A stretch of DNA of 64,000 nucleotides from the NCBI GenBank assembly GCA_002502855.1, contig DAQK01000046.1, positions 25,680-89,679 of the forward strand. The letters run 5' to 3'. Below are positions 54,280-64,000 of this stretch, in pieces (the stretch's first letter is position 1; each line of letters starts with the position of its first letter). The notes under the pieces are model-generated. The model saw only the letters and a program-made list of their open reading frames with translations. It was not told where the DNA came from and searched no databases. Origin of the DNA: Methanobacterium sp. UBA279 (GTDB lineage Archaea; Methanobacteriota; Methanobacteria; Methanobacteriales; Methanobacteriaceae). A program made the translations under genes and the position numbers.

Positions 54280-56616
54280 ATGGTAAAACAGGAACATACA
54301 AAAGATATAAATCCTTTAAAGAAATCCATTAATTGGATCCAACACCCCCTCATCAAGCCAGAGAAAATTGAATCCCGGCTATACCAGCAAGCACTGGCTG
54401 CACAGGTTTTAAAGAAGGGCAACACTATGATCGTGGCCCCCACCGCCCTGGGGAAGACAATTATCGCCGCCTTGGTATCTGCTGAACGTTTAAAGAAGTT
54501 TCCCTCTTCTAAAATTCTCATGTTAGCACCCAGCAAGCCCCTGGCAGTTCAACACGAGGAAAGTTTAAAGGAATTCCTGAAGGCACCGGTAAACGTGCTC
54601 ACAGGATCTATAACTCCCGATAAAAGGATTAAATTATGGGAAAAAAGCAGGGTAATATCGGCGACCCCGCAGACCGTGGAATCCGATGTAATCGCCGGCC
54701 GGTACAACTTGAAAGATGTTTCCCTTCTTATATTCGATGAATGCCACCGGGGTACTGGTAACTATGCGTATGTATTTTTAGCAAACCGGTATATGCGGGA
54801 AGGTAAGGATCCCCTGATACTGGGTTTAACTGCATCACCTGGTGGTGATGAAGAAAAAATCAACACCGTATGCCATAATCTATTTATCAATGAGGTTATG
54901 GTTAAAACTGAGGATGATGTCGATGTAAAACCCTATTTCAAGCCCATTGAAATAAAGTGGGTGTTCGTGGAAATGGGTAAGGAGCAGGAAAAAATCAAGG
55001 CACACTTGGATAAGGTGCTGAAAAACCGTTTGAAGGGTCTTAAAAGCTTCAAGATCATACCTTCCATTTCCAATGTCACCCGGAGGGATATTCTCCAGGC
55101 CAGGGGCAGGGTTCAAAACAGGATATCAAGGACCGCCAATCCCCACAAGGATTGCTTACTGGCCATGTCCATGATCACCGCTGTGATCAATTTACAACAC
55201 GCATTAGAACTCTTAGAAACACAGGGAATAAGCAACCTCCACCATTACTTCCAAAAACTCAAAAAGAAGAAGACCAAAGCTTCCCGTGGACTTTTCCAGA
55301 ACGAAGATTTCAATGCTGCCGTGCAGTTAACCCGTAGAGCCTACACGAAAAAAATCGAACACCCCAAGATGACCAGGCTCCTGAAGATCCTGAAGAAGGA
55401 GCTCTTGAAGGACCAGCAGATCATAGTGTTCAGCCAGTACCGAGACACAGTAAATGAGATCCACAGTAAATGTGAGAAAGAAGGCATCAAGTCGGTGAAA
55501 TTCTTTGGACAAGCCTCCCGGGAGAAGGAAAAAGGACTTACCCAGAAAGAACAGAAACAGATCATCAAGAACTTCCGCAAAGGACTCTATCAGGTACTGA
55601 TATCCACCAGCGTAGCAGAGGAAGGAATAGACATACCATCCGTGGACCAAGTCATCCTCTATGAGCCGGTGCCCTCAGAGATAAGGATGATCCAGAGAAG
55701 GGGTAGGACTGGTAGGAAAACCAAGGGGCAAATGACTGTGCTAATAACAAAGGGCACCCGTGATGAGGCATATTATTGGAGCAGTCTAAACAAGGAACAG
55801 AGGATGAAAAACCAGCTCACCAGAGACTTCCGCCAATCTGATATTTCACTCGACAGGTCCCAAACGAAAATTCATAACGGTGGAAAACAAGAACCATCTC
55901 CTGAAGATGAAATTCCCCCGGATAATCTGGTGATCTACGTCGACCACCGGGAAGCCAAATCTGGTGTGGTTAGGGAGTTGAGCAATTTAGGGGTTAAAAT
56001 GAGGTTTTCCACACTTACCGTGGCAGATTATCAGATTTCAGAGGATATAGGTGTGGAACGTAAAAGTGCACATGATTTTACCAGTTCCATAATAGATAAA
56101 AGGTTGTATAAACAGGCTAAGGATCTAGCCGAGAAATTCAAAAAACCAGTCGTTATAATAGAAGGAGAAAACATATATGAAGGTGGATTACATCCCAATG
56201 CGGTTCGCGGATCATTAGCCAGTCTGGCGATAGATTATAGTATCCCCATAATACCCACCCGTTCCCCAGAAGATACTGCAGCGATGATCTACCGATTAGC
56301 TATACGGGAATTGGAAAAAGGACCCATGGACGCTCCACTGCGCACCGAGAAAAAGCCCCTCAGCCTACAAGAACAGCAGATATTCATCATAGAGTCACTT
56401 CCCAACGTGGGGCCGGTGACAGCCCGTAAACTCTTAGAAAAATTTGGAAGTGTTAAGGGAGTAATCAATGCACAGAAGGATGAATTAACCCAGGTTGAAG
56501 GTATCGGTAAAGTGATAGCCCAGAAGATACGGGACGTGGTTGATTCAGGTTTCATATCCAGAAGATCTGCCCCAGATATAGAATTGAAATTATCAGATAT
56601 TTTAGAAGAAAAATAA
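54280..56616 (+). CDS. hef: Hef: archaeal FANCM/XPF-type helicase-nuclease
   Basis: A 778-residue protein for stalled-fork processing. Residues 1-~500 are a superfamily 2 helicase: Walker [15 protein letters not shown] motif, TASPG, and motif [10 protein letters not shown]. Residues ~545-690 are an ERCC4/XPF nuclease with VDHRE and ERKSAHDF (ERKxxxD). The last ~70 residues are a tandem helix-hairpin-helix ([31 protein letters not shown]). All active-site residues are present. It resolves fork-like DNA with PCNA. The ATG follows AGGATT. Confidence 0.96.
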   Translation: MVKQEHTKDINPLKKSINWIQHPLIKPEKIESRLYQQALAAQVLKKGNTMIVAPTALGKTIIAALVSAERLKKFPSSKILMLAPSKPLAVQHEESLKEFLKAPVNVLTGSITPDKRIKLWEKSRVISATPQTVESDVIAGRYNLKDVSLLIFDECHRGTGNYAYVFLANRYMREGKDPLILGLTASPGGDEEKINTVCHNLFINEVMVKTEDDVDVKPYFKPIEIKWVFVEMGKEQEKIKAHLDKVLKNRLKGLKSFKIIPSISNVTRRDILQARGRVQNRISRTANPHKDCLLAMSMITAVINLQHALELLETQGISNLHHYFQKLKKKKTKASRGLFQNEDFNAAVQLTRRAYTKKIEHPKMTRLLKILKKELLKDQQIIVFSQYRDTVNEIHSKCEKEGIKSVKFFGQASREKEKGLTQKEQKQIIKNFRKGLYQVLISTSVAEEGIDIPSVDQVILYEPVPSEIRMIQRRGRTGRKTKGQMTVLITKGTRDEAYYWSSLNKEQRMKNQLTRDFRQSDISLDRSQTKIHNGGKQEPSPEDEIPPDNLVIYVDHREAKSGVVRELSNLGVKMRFSTLTVADYQISEDIGVERKSAHDFTSSIIDKRLYKQAKDLAEKFKKPVVIIEGENIYEGGLHPNAVRGSLASLAIDYSIPIIPTRSPEDTAAMIYRLAIRELEKGPMDAPLRTEKKPLSLQEQQIFIIESLPNVGPVTARKLLEKFGSVKGVINAQKDELTQVEGIGKVIAQKIRDVVDSGFISRRSAPDIELKLSDILEEK

Positions 56617-56683
56617 AATCTTTAGAAAAATAAAATCAGTTTAAATTAACCATAGCAACGATTATAAAAATGGAAGATGGAAA

Positions 56684-57412
56684 ATGAGAATCTTAATAGA
56701 CTCTAAGGGAAAAAAATACCCAGTAACCGATGAAGACCTACACACCAACTGGGGCTACATCAAAAAGGAAGACATCACCCTAAGCAGTGATGGTGATGTC
56801 TTAGAAACCCATATGGGCCATAAATTCACCATGATCAGGGCGAATTTAAATGACTACATCGATCTGATGGAAAGGAAATGTTCAATCATCCTACCTAAAG
56901 ATGTTGGGATTATAAATGCCTATACCGGCCTAGGATATGGACAGAAAGTTGTAGAAGCAGGAACTGGTTCAGGAGCAACCGCACTATACTTCGCCAATAT
57001 GATAGGACCCGATGGGGAAGTTTTCACCTACGAGGTTCGGAAAGACTTCGCCCAGATAGCAGGGAAAAACATCCATGAATTCGGTCAGGAAAATGTCACA
57101 GTGAAAAACCAGGATATCAAAGAGGGAATAGATGAATCATCGGTGAATCTGGTGTTTTTAGATCTTCCACAGCCCTGGGATATTGTAGAACACGCTGTGA
57201 ATTCGCTAAAAGTCGGTGGTTATCTGGCAGCTTACAATCCCTATATAGAACAGGTAATAACCCTCAACAAAGTACTTAAAAAGTACGGATTTTCAGAACT
57301 GAAAACGGTAGAATGTGTATTGAGGGAAATGGAAATTAAAACCAAGGGAACACGGCCTAGAACAAGGATGACAGGTCATACTGGTTATTTAACCTTTGCC
57401 AGGTTGCTATAA
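56684..57412 (+). CDS. trmI: tRNA (adenine-N1)-methyltransferase TrmI
   Basis: A 242-residue SAM methyltransferase of the Trm61/TrmI family, which in archaea makes m1A57 and m1A58 in the tRNA T-loop. A small N-terminal beta domain (1-~70) is followed by the Rossmann core: [13 protein letters not shown] near 88-100 is motif I, LDLPQPW near 155 the catalytic motif, and [13 protein letters not shown] near the C-terminus is family-specific. It lies 67 bases after hef and 147 before pyrB. Confidence 0.92.
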   Translation: MRILIDSKGKKYPVTDEDLHTNWGYIKKEDITLSSDGDVLETHMGHKFTMIRANLNDYIDLMERKCSIILPKDVGIINAYTGLGYGQKVVEAGTGSGATALYFANMIGPDGEVFTYEVRKDFAQIAGKNIHEFGQENVTVKNQDIKEGIDESSVNLVFLDLPQPWDIVEHAVNSLKVGGYLAAYNPYIEQVITLNKVLKKYGFSELKTVECVLREMEIKTKGTRPRTRMTGHTGYLTFARLL

Positions 57413-57559
57413 TAAAAAATTAAATTAAATAAATTAAATGAAAAAATTTAAAATAATTATAGAATGAATGATAATAAAATAAATAGTAAATAATTATTAA
57501 ATAAAGAATTAATCAATTAAGTGATAAAACAGTCTTTTATCTATAAAGGTGAAGATAAG

Positions 57560-58477
57560 ATGGTTTTTTCCCAGAAAGATATTATTTCTATAAACGATTT
57601 CAGCAAAAAGGAAATCATAGATACTCTTAAATTAGCAGAAAAAATGGAGCCTATAGCCAGGTCCCAGGAAAAATGTGATATTCTTTCTGGAAAACTCCTG
57701 GGATCTCTTTTTTATGAACCATCCACCCGAACTAGACTTTCCTTTGAAGCTGCCATGCAAAGGTTAGGTGGAGGTGTAATAGGATTTGCAGAGGCAGGTG
57801 TCAGCTCAGCCACCAAAGGAGAAAACCTCAACGACACAGTCCGTATAGTAGCTGAATACACCGATGCACTGGTTATAAGACATGATATGGAGGGTACAGC
57901 ACGTTACGTGGCTGAACAGGTAGATGTTCCCGTGATAAACGCTGGTGACGGTGCAGGACAACACCCTACACAAACCCTACTAGACTTATACACCATGCAA
58001 CGTTTACTGGGTGAAATAGATAAATTACACGTGGCCTTAGTTGGAGATCTGAAATATGGACGCACGGTACATTCCCTCGCTTATGCATTGGCTAAATTCG
58101 ATGTTAAAATGAGCTTCGTAGCCCCAAAAGAACTGCAGATGCCGAAAGAAATACTACATGACCTCAGTAAATCAGGAATACATGTGAATGAAACAGACGA
58201 CATCCACGACGTGCTGAATTACGTAGATGTGCTCTATGTAACCCGTATCCAGAAAGAAAGATTCCCCGACCCCCAGGAATACTCTAAGATAAAAGGTGCC
58301 TATTTAATCAATGCTAAATTACTGGAAGGCAGTAATGTAATAGTAATGCATCCGTTACCCAGGGTGGATGAAATATCGCATGATGTGGATAACACTCCTT
58401 ACGGTAAATATTTTGAGCAGGCATTTTATGGGGTTCCTGTAAGAATGGCCTTGCTAAAATCTCTGATTAAAAAATAA
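57560..58477 (+). CDS. pyrB: Aspartate carbamoyltransferase, catalytic subunit
   Basis: ATCase starts pyrimidine synthesis by joining carbamoyl phosphate to aspartate. The 305-residue protein has [12 protein letters not shown] near residue 51-62, [11 protein letters not shown] near 133 and [10 protein letters not shown] near 264. The start at 57560 (MVFSQKD) is chosen because AAAGGTGAAGA precedes it; the longer frame from 57521 has no site. The regulatory subunit gene pyrI is not in the window. The spacer upstream (57413-57559) is nearly pure AT. Confidence 0.95.
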   Translation: MVFSQKDIISINDFSKKEIIDTLKLAEKMEPIARSQEKCDILSGKLLGSLFYEPSTRTRLSFEAAMQRLGGGVIGFAEAGVSSATKGENLNDTVRIVAEYTDALVIRHDMEGTARYVAEQVDVPVINAGDGAGQHPTQTLLDLYTMQRLLGEIDKLHVALVGDLKYGRTVHSLAYALAKFDVKMSFVAPKELQMPKEILHDLSKSGIHVNETDDIHDVLNYVDVLYVTRIQKERFPDPQEYSKIKGAYLINAKLLEGSNVIVMHPLPRVDEISHDVDNTPYGKYFEQAFYGVPVRMALLKSLIKK

Positions 58478-58641
58478 TTAATTTTACTTTTTTTCTAATT
58501 TAACTCCCTTTATAAACTTGATTTTTTAATTGAAGTAATAATAGTTAATTATATGGTAAATAAATTATTATAATAATAATATAATAATATAAATAAAATA
58601 ATTAATAAGTAATTTTATAATAATAAAGGAGTTAAAAAAAA

Positions 58642-59790
58642 TCAGTTATTCGTCCATATAGCATCTTCCAGTAAATCTGTATCGCACTGGAGATCTATTA
58701 TATTGGTCCTGCCTTTTCCCCTTCCCCTAGATATAGTCTTAGTAGATATCAGTCCTAACATTTCAAGTTCATTTATAAAATCGAAGATCCTTCGGTAAGA
58801 TACTGAGTCGCCTTTAGAAAACTCTTTATATATATCATAGAGTCTTCCGGATGTTATTTCTTCGTTTCGTTTGGTAAGGTAGAGTATGGACTCTAAAACT
58901 TTTTGCTGCTGGGTGGGTAGGGTCATTATGATGTCTGTGACTTTATTATGTTCTATGTATTCTTTAGCTTCCCTTACATAGTCTTCGTATACCATTTCAG
59001 AGCCTTTCTCATCTGCCAGTTCCCCGGATGTTCGGAGAAGATCCAGAGCGTAGCGTGCGTCACCTTCTTCTTTGGCAGCCATGGCTGCGCATAAAGGGAT
59101 CACATCATCATTTAAAACACCATCAGAGAAAGATAGGTTAGCTCTATCTTCAAGTATGTCTACCAATTGTTGGGCGTTGTATGGTGGGAATACGATTTCT
59201 CTATCCCTTAAACTGCTTTTTACTCTGGGCTTGATGAATTGCTTGAAGTCTACGAAGTTACTGATGGAGGCTATAGAAACATTTTCTGTTCTGGTCAGGG
59301 TGTAGAGCAGTCCATCACCATCATTTTTAAGTAGGATATCTATTTCATCAAGTATGATCATTAAAATCAGGTTTTTACCGAAAACATTCCTCTTAAATAG
59401 ATCCCGAAAGGCATGTATAACTTCTGCTTTGGTCCAGCCCCTGTATGGGACGTCCTGACCTAACTGCTGACATAGACGTGCTATTACCTGGTATTCTGTG
59501 GTGTAATCTGTGCAGCGTATGTATTCCACTCTGACATTGATGTTCTTGTTCTTTGAAACGTCTTCCAATTGTTTTCTGGCGAATTTAGCCACAGCTGTTT
59601 TCCCCGTACCTGTCTTGCCGTATATGGTTACATCTGGTGGAGTAACTCCAGTCAACGCTTCTTTCCAGTATTTGGCCACTGATTTTATCTGATCTTCACG
59701 GTGCGGTAGATTGTCAGGTAAAAACCTGTGGTCAAGATATTTTTTGCATTTAAAAACAGTTTTGCCGTCTAGTTCTTCGAATATGTTCAA
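58642..59790 (-). CDS. cdc6: Orc1/Cdc6 replication initiator
   Basis: A 382-residue AAA+ initiator. Walker A is [14 protein letters not shown] near 58-71, Walker [10 protein letters not shown] near 145-153, sensor 1 SISNFVDFK near 178, and residues ~285-382 form the winged helix that binds origin repeats. It lies directly beside the origin repeats at 59.97-60.37 kb, as cdc6-1 does in Methanothermobacter. It loads the MCM helicase. No strong ribosome-binding site is seen. Confidence 0.95.
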   Translation of the reverse strand: MNIFEELDGKTVFKCKKYLDHRFLPDNLPHREDQIKSVAKYWKEALTGVTPPDVTIYGKTGTGKTAVAKFARKQLEDVSKNKNINVRVEYIRCTDYTTEYQVIARLCQQLGQDVPYRGWTKAEVIHAFRDLFKRNVFGKNLILMIILDEIDILLKNDGDGLLYTLTRTENVSIASISNFVDFKQFIKPRVKSSLRDREIVFPPYNAQQLVDILEDRANLSFSDGVLNDDVIPLCAAMAAKEEGDARYALDLLRTSGELADEKGSEMVYEDYVREAKEYIEHNKVTDIIMTLPTQQQKVLESILYLTKRNEEITSGRLYDIYKEFSKGDSVSYRRIFDFINELEMLGLISTKTISRGRGKGRTNIIDLQCDTDLLEDAIWTNN

Positions 59791-60460
59791 ATTTGCACGC
59801 CCCTAAAAATTTAAAGTTTTAAATATTCAGATCCAAATTCTGGGATCCCATTTGAGATTTTTGAATCTCCTGATCAAAAATCTTCTAAATGTACGATGTT
59901 TACAGGTTTAACAATGGAAGCAGAAGTTAGTGATAACTTCTATGGATACGGGTCGTTGAAATCTCTGGGGGTCTGTTTCAAGTGTAAGTTTAAGTTTGTC
60001 TAAAATTTTTCATGAGGTTGATTTCAAGTGAAAAATGTGATGTAGAATAATGGTAACTTTTTTCAAAAAATTGGAGAGTTACCCTTCAACTGTATTTACT
60101 TAATATTTTCCCGAAATTTCTGATTAATTTTAGACAGGGAGATGTATTGCAAGTGTAATTAACTTAATCTAACTTTAATTTAAACTTTGTTATTATCCCT
60201 TTTATCAAAAGAAATATTACTTAGTAGTTTTTATGTAAAAATAAAAGAAAAGTATTACGAATTTACACTTGAAATTGACCTCCCTCTCTTTTTTTCACAA
60301 AAAGTTACACTTGAAATGCACCCCTTTATCCCCTGTAAAAAAAGTCAAAGAAATTATATATTACACTTGAAATTGATGTCTCTATCACCGTAATAAAAAT
60401 TGGAAAAAATTTAACCAAAAAATTTGGTATTTTAATAATTGTTAGGTGTTAGTAATTAAT
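59791..60460. other. oriC: Chromosomal replication origin (oriC) with miniORB-type repeats
   Basis: Between cdc6 and the DUF2299 gene are six copies of TTACACTTGAAA. The first three, on the reverse strand, are at 59976-59987, 60022-60033 (variant) and 60147-60158 (variant). The forward three are at 60262-60274 (TTTACACTTGAAA), 60305-60316 and 60361-60372. Several are followed 3-4 bases later by an ACCCC/ACCTCC block, the G-string half of archaeal origin boxes. The two groups face each other around an AT-rich stretch (60159-60261) that could unwind. M. thermautotrophicus miniORBs have the same 13-bp core. No gene is seen in these 670 bases. Confidence 0.9.
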
Positions 60461-60949
60461 TTAAACATACATACTGTCGGAAACTGCTCCGTCCCCTTCG
60501 TCACCCATACCAAATTTTTGCTGTATCTTCCATACACACTGTATTTTTGCCCGGAATATGGTTTTAATTACGGATATTAATCTGTCTTTACTTAAACCGT
60601 CACCGTATATCTCAGAGGTGATTAGAAAACTTTCCAGGATGTTGTTTGGATGGGACAGCTGGAAGTCAACGTCTTTACTGTTCAGCATATACCTTAAATC
60701 CCAGATAAAATCCTCTTTTTTTGAATCGGAGAGCAGTTTCATTTCACTTGAATGTTCAGGGCTTACATTGGTAGCGCAACCAATCACTATAAGATCTGGA
60801 GCTCCCTTTGGTTGAATGACATCCATTACATTTTCTTCTGGGTAATTGATTATGAAATGGAAATTGGTATTGTCGTCTGGGACTTTCTGCCTGAATATTC
60901 CGATATCAGAAAGCCATTTTTGCACTTTATCTTCAATTTTTTGGGCCAA
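60461..60949 (-). CDS. DUF2299 family protein beside the origin
   Basis: A ~162-residue acidic protein that I place in DUF2299, a small archaeal family of unknown role. Residues ~28-72 form a beta-sheet pattern (NFHFIINYPEENVMDVIQ, DLIVIGCATNV) and the rest is helical. I choose TTG 60949 because GGTGAT lies 5 bases upstream; the GTG at 60958 forms part of that site. It faces the origin with its 3' end. Confidence 0.65.
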   Translation of the reverse strand: MAQKIEDKVQKWLSDIGIFRQKVPDDNTNFHFIINYPEENVMDVIQPKGAPDLIVIGCATNVSPEHSSEMKLLSDSKKEDFIWDLRYMLNSKDVDFQLSHPNNILESFLITSEIYGDGLSKDRLISVIKTIFRAKIQCVWKIQQKFGMGDEGDGAVSDSMYV

Positions 60950-61059
60950 ATAAATCACCTATAGTTTTTTGTTAAATTATCTTATGCTGGAACTATTAAA
61001 GTTTTTATCTATTGATTCAATCGAAAACTAATTAATTAACCACGGAGAAAATCTGAAAT

Positions 61060-61980
61060 ATGGAACTTTTATCTATAATCCTCCTGGCCCTTATTTTGGA
61101 TCTGCTCTGGGGTGAGCCACCATCTTCTATACACCCCGTGGTTCTTATGGGGAGATTAATTGACTTTTTAAAACCTCACCTACTAAGATATAGAAATAAA
61201 AGTTCAGGGATCATTTTAACCATGATTCTACTGGCAGTATTTACTATTCCCCTGTACTTCATACTCCAGTTATTACAATTTAGTGTAATAATCTACGTGC
61301 TGGTCGCCACCTTCATATTATTTACCACCTTCGCGATTAAAGGCCTCACCGATTCCGTAAAAAAGGTAAAACAACAATTAAATGAGGATATTAACCTGGC
61401 CAAGCAATCAGTCTCTCACTTGGTTAGTAGGGATACTACTGATCTTTCAAAGGAAGGATTAACATCAGCTGCTGTGGAAAGTTTGACGGAAAACATTACC
61501 GACTCGGTTGTATCCCCTTTATTTTACACTTTCTTTTTGGGTGTTCCTGGTGCTATGGCCTATCGAGTTATAAATACACTGGATGCTATGGTTGGTTATA
61601 AGGATGAAATAAACAAGGATATTGGCTGGTTCCCAGCGAAACTAGATGACATAGCTAATTATATACCGGCACGACTCACAGGTATCCTTATGGTCGTCTC
61701 AGCTGCATTTATGGGTCTGGACTGGAGAAATTCTTACAGAACCATGATTGGAGAGGCCCGGAAAACTCCCAGCCCTAATTCAGGCTACCCCATGGCTGCT
61801 ACAGCAGGTGCACTGGGAGTACGGCTGGAGAAGAAGGGAGTTTACACCATTGGTGAGGGAAAAAACCCGTTAAACTCAGAAATAATAGAACAGGCGATTT
61901 TACTCTCTCAGGTTACCATAATATTTTTCTTGGTTATCTCCTTTATCATATATTCTGGTGTAATAATTGTTATAACTTGA
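61060..61980 (+). CDS. cbiB: Adenosylcobinamide-phosphate synthase CbiB
   Basis: CbiB attaches the aminopropanol phosphate arm to adenosylcobyric acid in the membrane. The 306-residue protein has GEPPSSIHPVVLMGR near residues 17-31, LTSAAVESLTENITDSVVSP near 131-150 and SPNSGYPMAATAGALGVRL near 242-260, all family hallmarks, among about five membrane helices. The ribosome-binding site is weak. The cobalamin gene cbiG follows on the same strand after 445 bases. Confidence 0.94.
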   Translation: MELLSIILLALILDLLWGEPPSSIHPVVLMGRLIDFLKPHLLRYRNKSSGIILTMILLAVFTIPLYFILQLLQFSVIIYVLVATFILFTTFAIKGLTDSVKKVKQQLNEDINLAKQSVSHLVSRDTTDLSKEGLTSAAVESLTENITDSVVSPLFYTFFLGVPGAMAYRVINTLDAMVGYKDEINKDIGWFPAKLDDIANYIPARLTGILMVVSAAFMGLDWRNSYRTMIGEARKTPSPNSGYPMAATAGALGVRLEKKGVYTIGEGKNPLNSEIIEQAILLSQVTIIFFLVISFIIYSGVIIVIT

Positions 61981-62425
61981 AATACTCTATTATAATATAG
62001 AATACCTTATTATAACATTATAATAAAGTATATTTACTCTAAGTCAACTGTTCACAACAACTGTTCACAAAAATCACAGTAATTGATGATTTATGGAGTG
62101 AAAAAGTAAATTCACAAAACAATCTAATACAAATGTATAAGCCGAGATAGTATATCCATTAAAATCTCCACCAAAAATTCTACCAAAAATTCGGCTCTGT
62201 AGAAATCATTATCAAAAGTTGATGATGAAATTTTAATGCTTTGAAATATTCGTGATTATAAGACCGTAAAGATGTTTTAGCACTCTAAATGCTTAAATAA
62301 GTTTTAATGGATATTGCTTCGACCAAAACACCTATAGATCATCTTAGTTGATACTAGCTTATGTACAAATTTATATGTTTTCTACAGAGCCGAAAATTCT
62401 AAACGATCTAAACGAAGGGCATAAT
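61981..62425. promoter_or_regulatory. cbiB-cbiG spacer with interlocked inverted repeats
   Basis: No gene is seen. Two perfect inverted repeats interlock: ATATCCATTAAAA (62152-62164) with TTTTAATGGATAT (62302-62314), and TTCGGCTCTGTAGAAA (62190-62205) with TTTCTACAGAGCCGAA (62379-62394). Inside are a direct repeat ACCAAAAATTC (62170-62180, 62182-62192). An RNA across it would be able to form a pseudoknot; as DNA the outer pair looks like ends of a small non-coding insertion. Confidence 0.55.
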
Positions 62426-63469
62426 ATGAAGTTAGCCATCATCACCTTAACGTCACAGGGAAAAAAATTGGCCAGAGAGTTGAGCTACAAACTGGAAGAT
62501 GACCCCACAGTTTTAAAGGTTGACCTTTACCATAAGCAGGTTAAAACTACCTTGCAGGATATTTTCCATGAATACGACTATATATTAGGGATCATGGCCT
62601 CAGGAATAATGATTAGAAGTATCTGCCCTATTATTATGGATAAAACCAGAGATCCGGCTATTTTGGTCATGGATGAGAAGGCATATCACGTTATAAGCAT
62701 ATTATCCGGACACCTTGGGGGTGGGAACAGTTTCACGGAGAAAATAGCAGGGCTTACAGGTGCCGAACCAGTGATTACCACGGCAACCGACGTGAATGGT
62801 AAGATGGGCATCGATGCACTGGCCCGTAAATATTTCATGCAAGTGGATAACCCTTCCCATATTTTAAAGATAAACAGGGCTTTAATAATGGGTGAAAAAG
62901 TTGAATTACAGGTACCGCAACTGTATGAGTATTTATTTGAGGATGAATCGGTGAAAAATTCATACAATCAGGTTACGTCATTAGATAATAGGCGTTTTAC
63001 ATCTTCAAATAAGATTCAAGCCTCTTTTAAGGATACAAAAATTACCCTCACACCTGAGAAAATAGTGCTTGGCATCGGAGCCCGTAAAGGAGTCTCCCAG
63101 GAGGCAGTGTTATCCGCTGCCCGACAAGCTTGTATTGATCTGGACATACCACTGGAGAGAATCGATTTAATAGCTACAGCAGAACCAAAAAAGGATGAAA
63201 CCGGGATACTGGAAGCAGCACAGGAACTGGGAGTGGATTTGAAGGTGGTTTCTCTGGACCAGCTGAAGGAATTCCTGGACCAGTCTAAAGATTTTCTTCA
63301 GGGGGAAATATCTGAATCATCCTTTGTAATGAGGACCTTCGACGTGCCCGGTATATGTGAACCAGCCGCCCTTTTTGCTGTTGGCAAACAGGCGAGATTG
63401 TTATATAGAAAAACTAGTTTTAATAAAGTTACGGTAGCAGTAGCGGTATCTGATTCTTCCTACCACTGA
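62426..63469 (+). CDS. cbiG: Cobalt-precorrin 5A hydrolase CbiG
   Basis: CbiG opens the lactone ring of cobalt-precorrin 5A in anaerobic cobalamin synthesis. Residues ~50-115 contain ILGIMASGIMIRSICPII and SILSGHLGGGN, the CbiG N-terminal domain. Residues ~215-345 contain VLGIGARKGVS and ATAEPKKDE, the CbiG C-terminal domain. I start at MKLAIITL (62426) because AAGGG precedes it, giving 347 residues; the longer frame from 62348 runs through the spacer repeat. Confidence 0.92.
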   Translation: MKLAIITLTSQGKKLARELSYKLEDDPTVLKVDLYHKQVKTTLQDIFHEYDYILGIMASGIMIRSICPIIMDKTRDPAILVMDEKAYHVISILSGHLGGGNSFTEKIAGLTGAEPVITTATDVNGKMGIDALARKYFMQVDNPSHILKINRALIMGEKVELQVPQLYEYLFEDESVKNSYNQVTSLDNRRFTSSNKIQASFKDTKITLTPEKIVLGIGARKGVSQEAVLSAARQACIDLDIPLERIDLIATAEPKKDETGILEAAQELGVDLKVVSLDQLKEFLDQSKDFLQGEISESSFVMRTFDVPGICEPAALFAVGKQARLLYRKTSFNKVTVAVAVSDSSYH

Positions 63470-63676
63470 AAATAATTATTTTACAACTTATTTCATATTA
63501 AAAAATAATAGGAATAAATATTTAAATCAAATCTGTAACATATTAAAGTTGGAAAAATTAGGTTATTTTATAGTTTTTACAAAAATTGATAATGGTTTTA
63601 TAATATCAAAATAAAGCATTAGATTAACAATTTTTTGTTCACCAACTTAATAGAATTATAATTCGGAGGAAGTATT

Positions 63677-63937
63677 ATGAGTAATGAAGAAACATTTGAA
63701 CGTTGTAATCAAATATTACAACATATTATGGGAGACACCAGTGTCCCAAGAAACATCAGGCGGGCTGCAGAAAAATCCAAGGACATCCTGGCTAACAAGG
63801 ATGAAGAAGACACTATAAAGGCCAGTACAGTAATTTCCATACTGGATGAGATAAGTAATGATCCTAACATACCTATCCATGCTCGAACACTCATCTGGAA
63901 CGCTTTAAGCGAGCTAGAATCTGTTCGAGAACAATGA
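63677..63937 (+). CDS. UPF0147 family protein
   Basis: An 86-residue helical protein of UPF0147, found across archaea and of unknown function. Hallmarks are [16 protein letters not shown] near 20-35 and [20 protein letters not shown] near 51-70. GGAGGAAG precedes the ATG. A 207-base AT-rich gap separates it from cbiG. The last 63 bases of the window hold nothing recognisable. Confidence 0.9.
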   Translation: MSNEETFERCNQILQHIMGDTSVPRNIRRAAEKSKDILANKDEEDTIKASTVISILDEISNDPNIPIHARTLIWNALSELESVREQ

Positions 63938-64000
63938 ATTAATTTTTTTAATTTTTAATCAGAATTTAATTTTTAGGTATTGACCCTTCAAAATACTGAA

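Noticed and set aside
60187..60393. 68-codon frame inside the origin
   Set aside because: It runs across three initiator repeats, which explain the sequence. There is no ribosome-binding site and no family pattern.
61981..62425. Bacterial-type cobalamin riboswitch before cbiG
   Set aside because: The B12-box consensus is not seen, and the spacer's structure is different (interlocked long repeats).

Overview
The window comes from a methanogenic archaeon of the order Methanobacteriales, most like a mesophilic Methanobacterium. The evidence is F420-dependent methylene-H4MPT dehydrogenase (mtd), methanogenesis marker 12, a Ni-sirohydrochlorin diamide synthase-type gene (coenzyme F430), a Fae-Hps fusion, archaeal-type ThrS, a Kae1-Bud32 fusion, Hef, Orc1/Cdc6, aconitase X (archaeal mevalonate route) and a secreted protein with pseudomurein-binding-type repeats. 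Archaeal TATA boxes and GGTGA/GGAGG ribosome-binding sites occur throughout. The core genes are moderately AT-rich and intergenic regions are very AT-rich.

Layout. 0-4.5 kb: an alpha-isopropylmalate synthase-family gene running off the left edge, DUF63 and PHP proteins, DUF1786 and trpB2. 4.8-6.4 kb: two exported cell-surface proteins. 6.8-16 kb: fae-hps, an iron-sulfur flavoprotein, ferredoxin-hisB, mtd, a polysaccharide polymerase-like protein with cfbB, a radical SAM protein, and a ParA operon with a ParB-N-terminus-like partner. 16-24.7 kb: thrS, ilvD, signal peptidase, argS, argF, purD. 24.8-35.2 kb is an accessory region: a tyrosine recombinase-like gene, a 5'-damaged unknown gene, a GC-richer block of six genes of apparent bacterial origin (MarR, two ABC ATPases, ABC-2 permease, MBL hydrolase, TauE/SafE) ending in a bacterial-type intergenic repeat, then small surface proteins and a phage-like cell-wall-binding gene bracketed by a direct repeat of about 135 bp. 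35.3-39.6 kb: ilvB-ilvN-ilvC-mmp12. 39.6-52.6 kb: DUF2098, surE, a membrane-tethered Mrr-like protein, two tRNA-Val genes, ilvE, uppP, an XRE/DUF2178 pair, cobT, kae1-bud32, a lipase-like hydrolase, XTPase, rpsO-recJ-like and aconitase X. 52.7-54.1 kb: a small accessory operon of a proteasome-fold hydrolase and a toxin-antitoxin pair whose toxin is frameshifted in an A12 run. 54.3-58.5 kb: hef, trmI, pyrB. 58.6-60.5 kb: orc1/cdc6 and a chromosomal replication origin with six inverted-orientation miniORB-type repeats. 60.5-64 kb: DUF2299, cbiB, cbiG, UPF0147.

Together the genes cover branched-chain amino acid synthesis (ilvB/N/C/D/E plus the left-edge synthase), arginine, histidine, pyrimidine and purine synthesis, and corrinoid/F430 synthesis (cfbB, cobT, cbiB, cbiG). 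They also cover C1 metabolism and replication/repair (orc1, hef, recJ-like). The most unusual observations are an ABC ATPase pair whose defects would fall in one shared ATP site, a methanogen ParA with a ParB-like N-terminal box and AAGTTATAAG repeats around its operon, the frameshifted toxin beside a Thr1 proteasome-like hydrolase, and the direct-repeat-flanked phage-like module.
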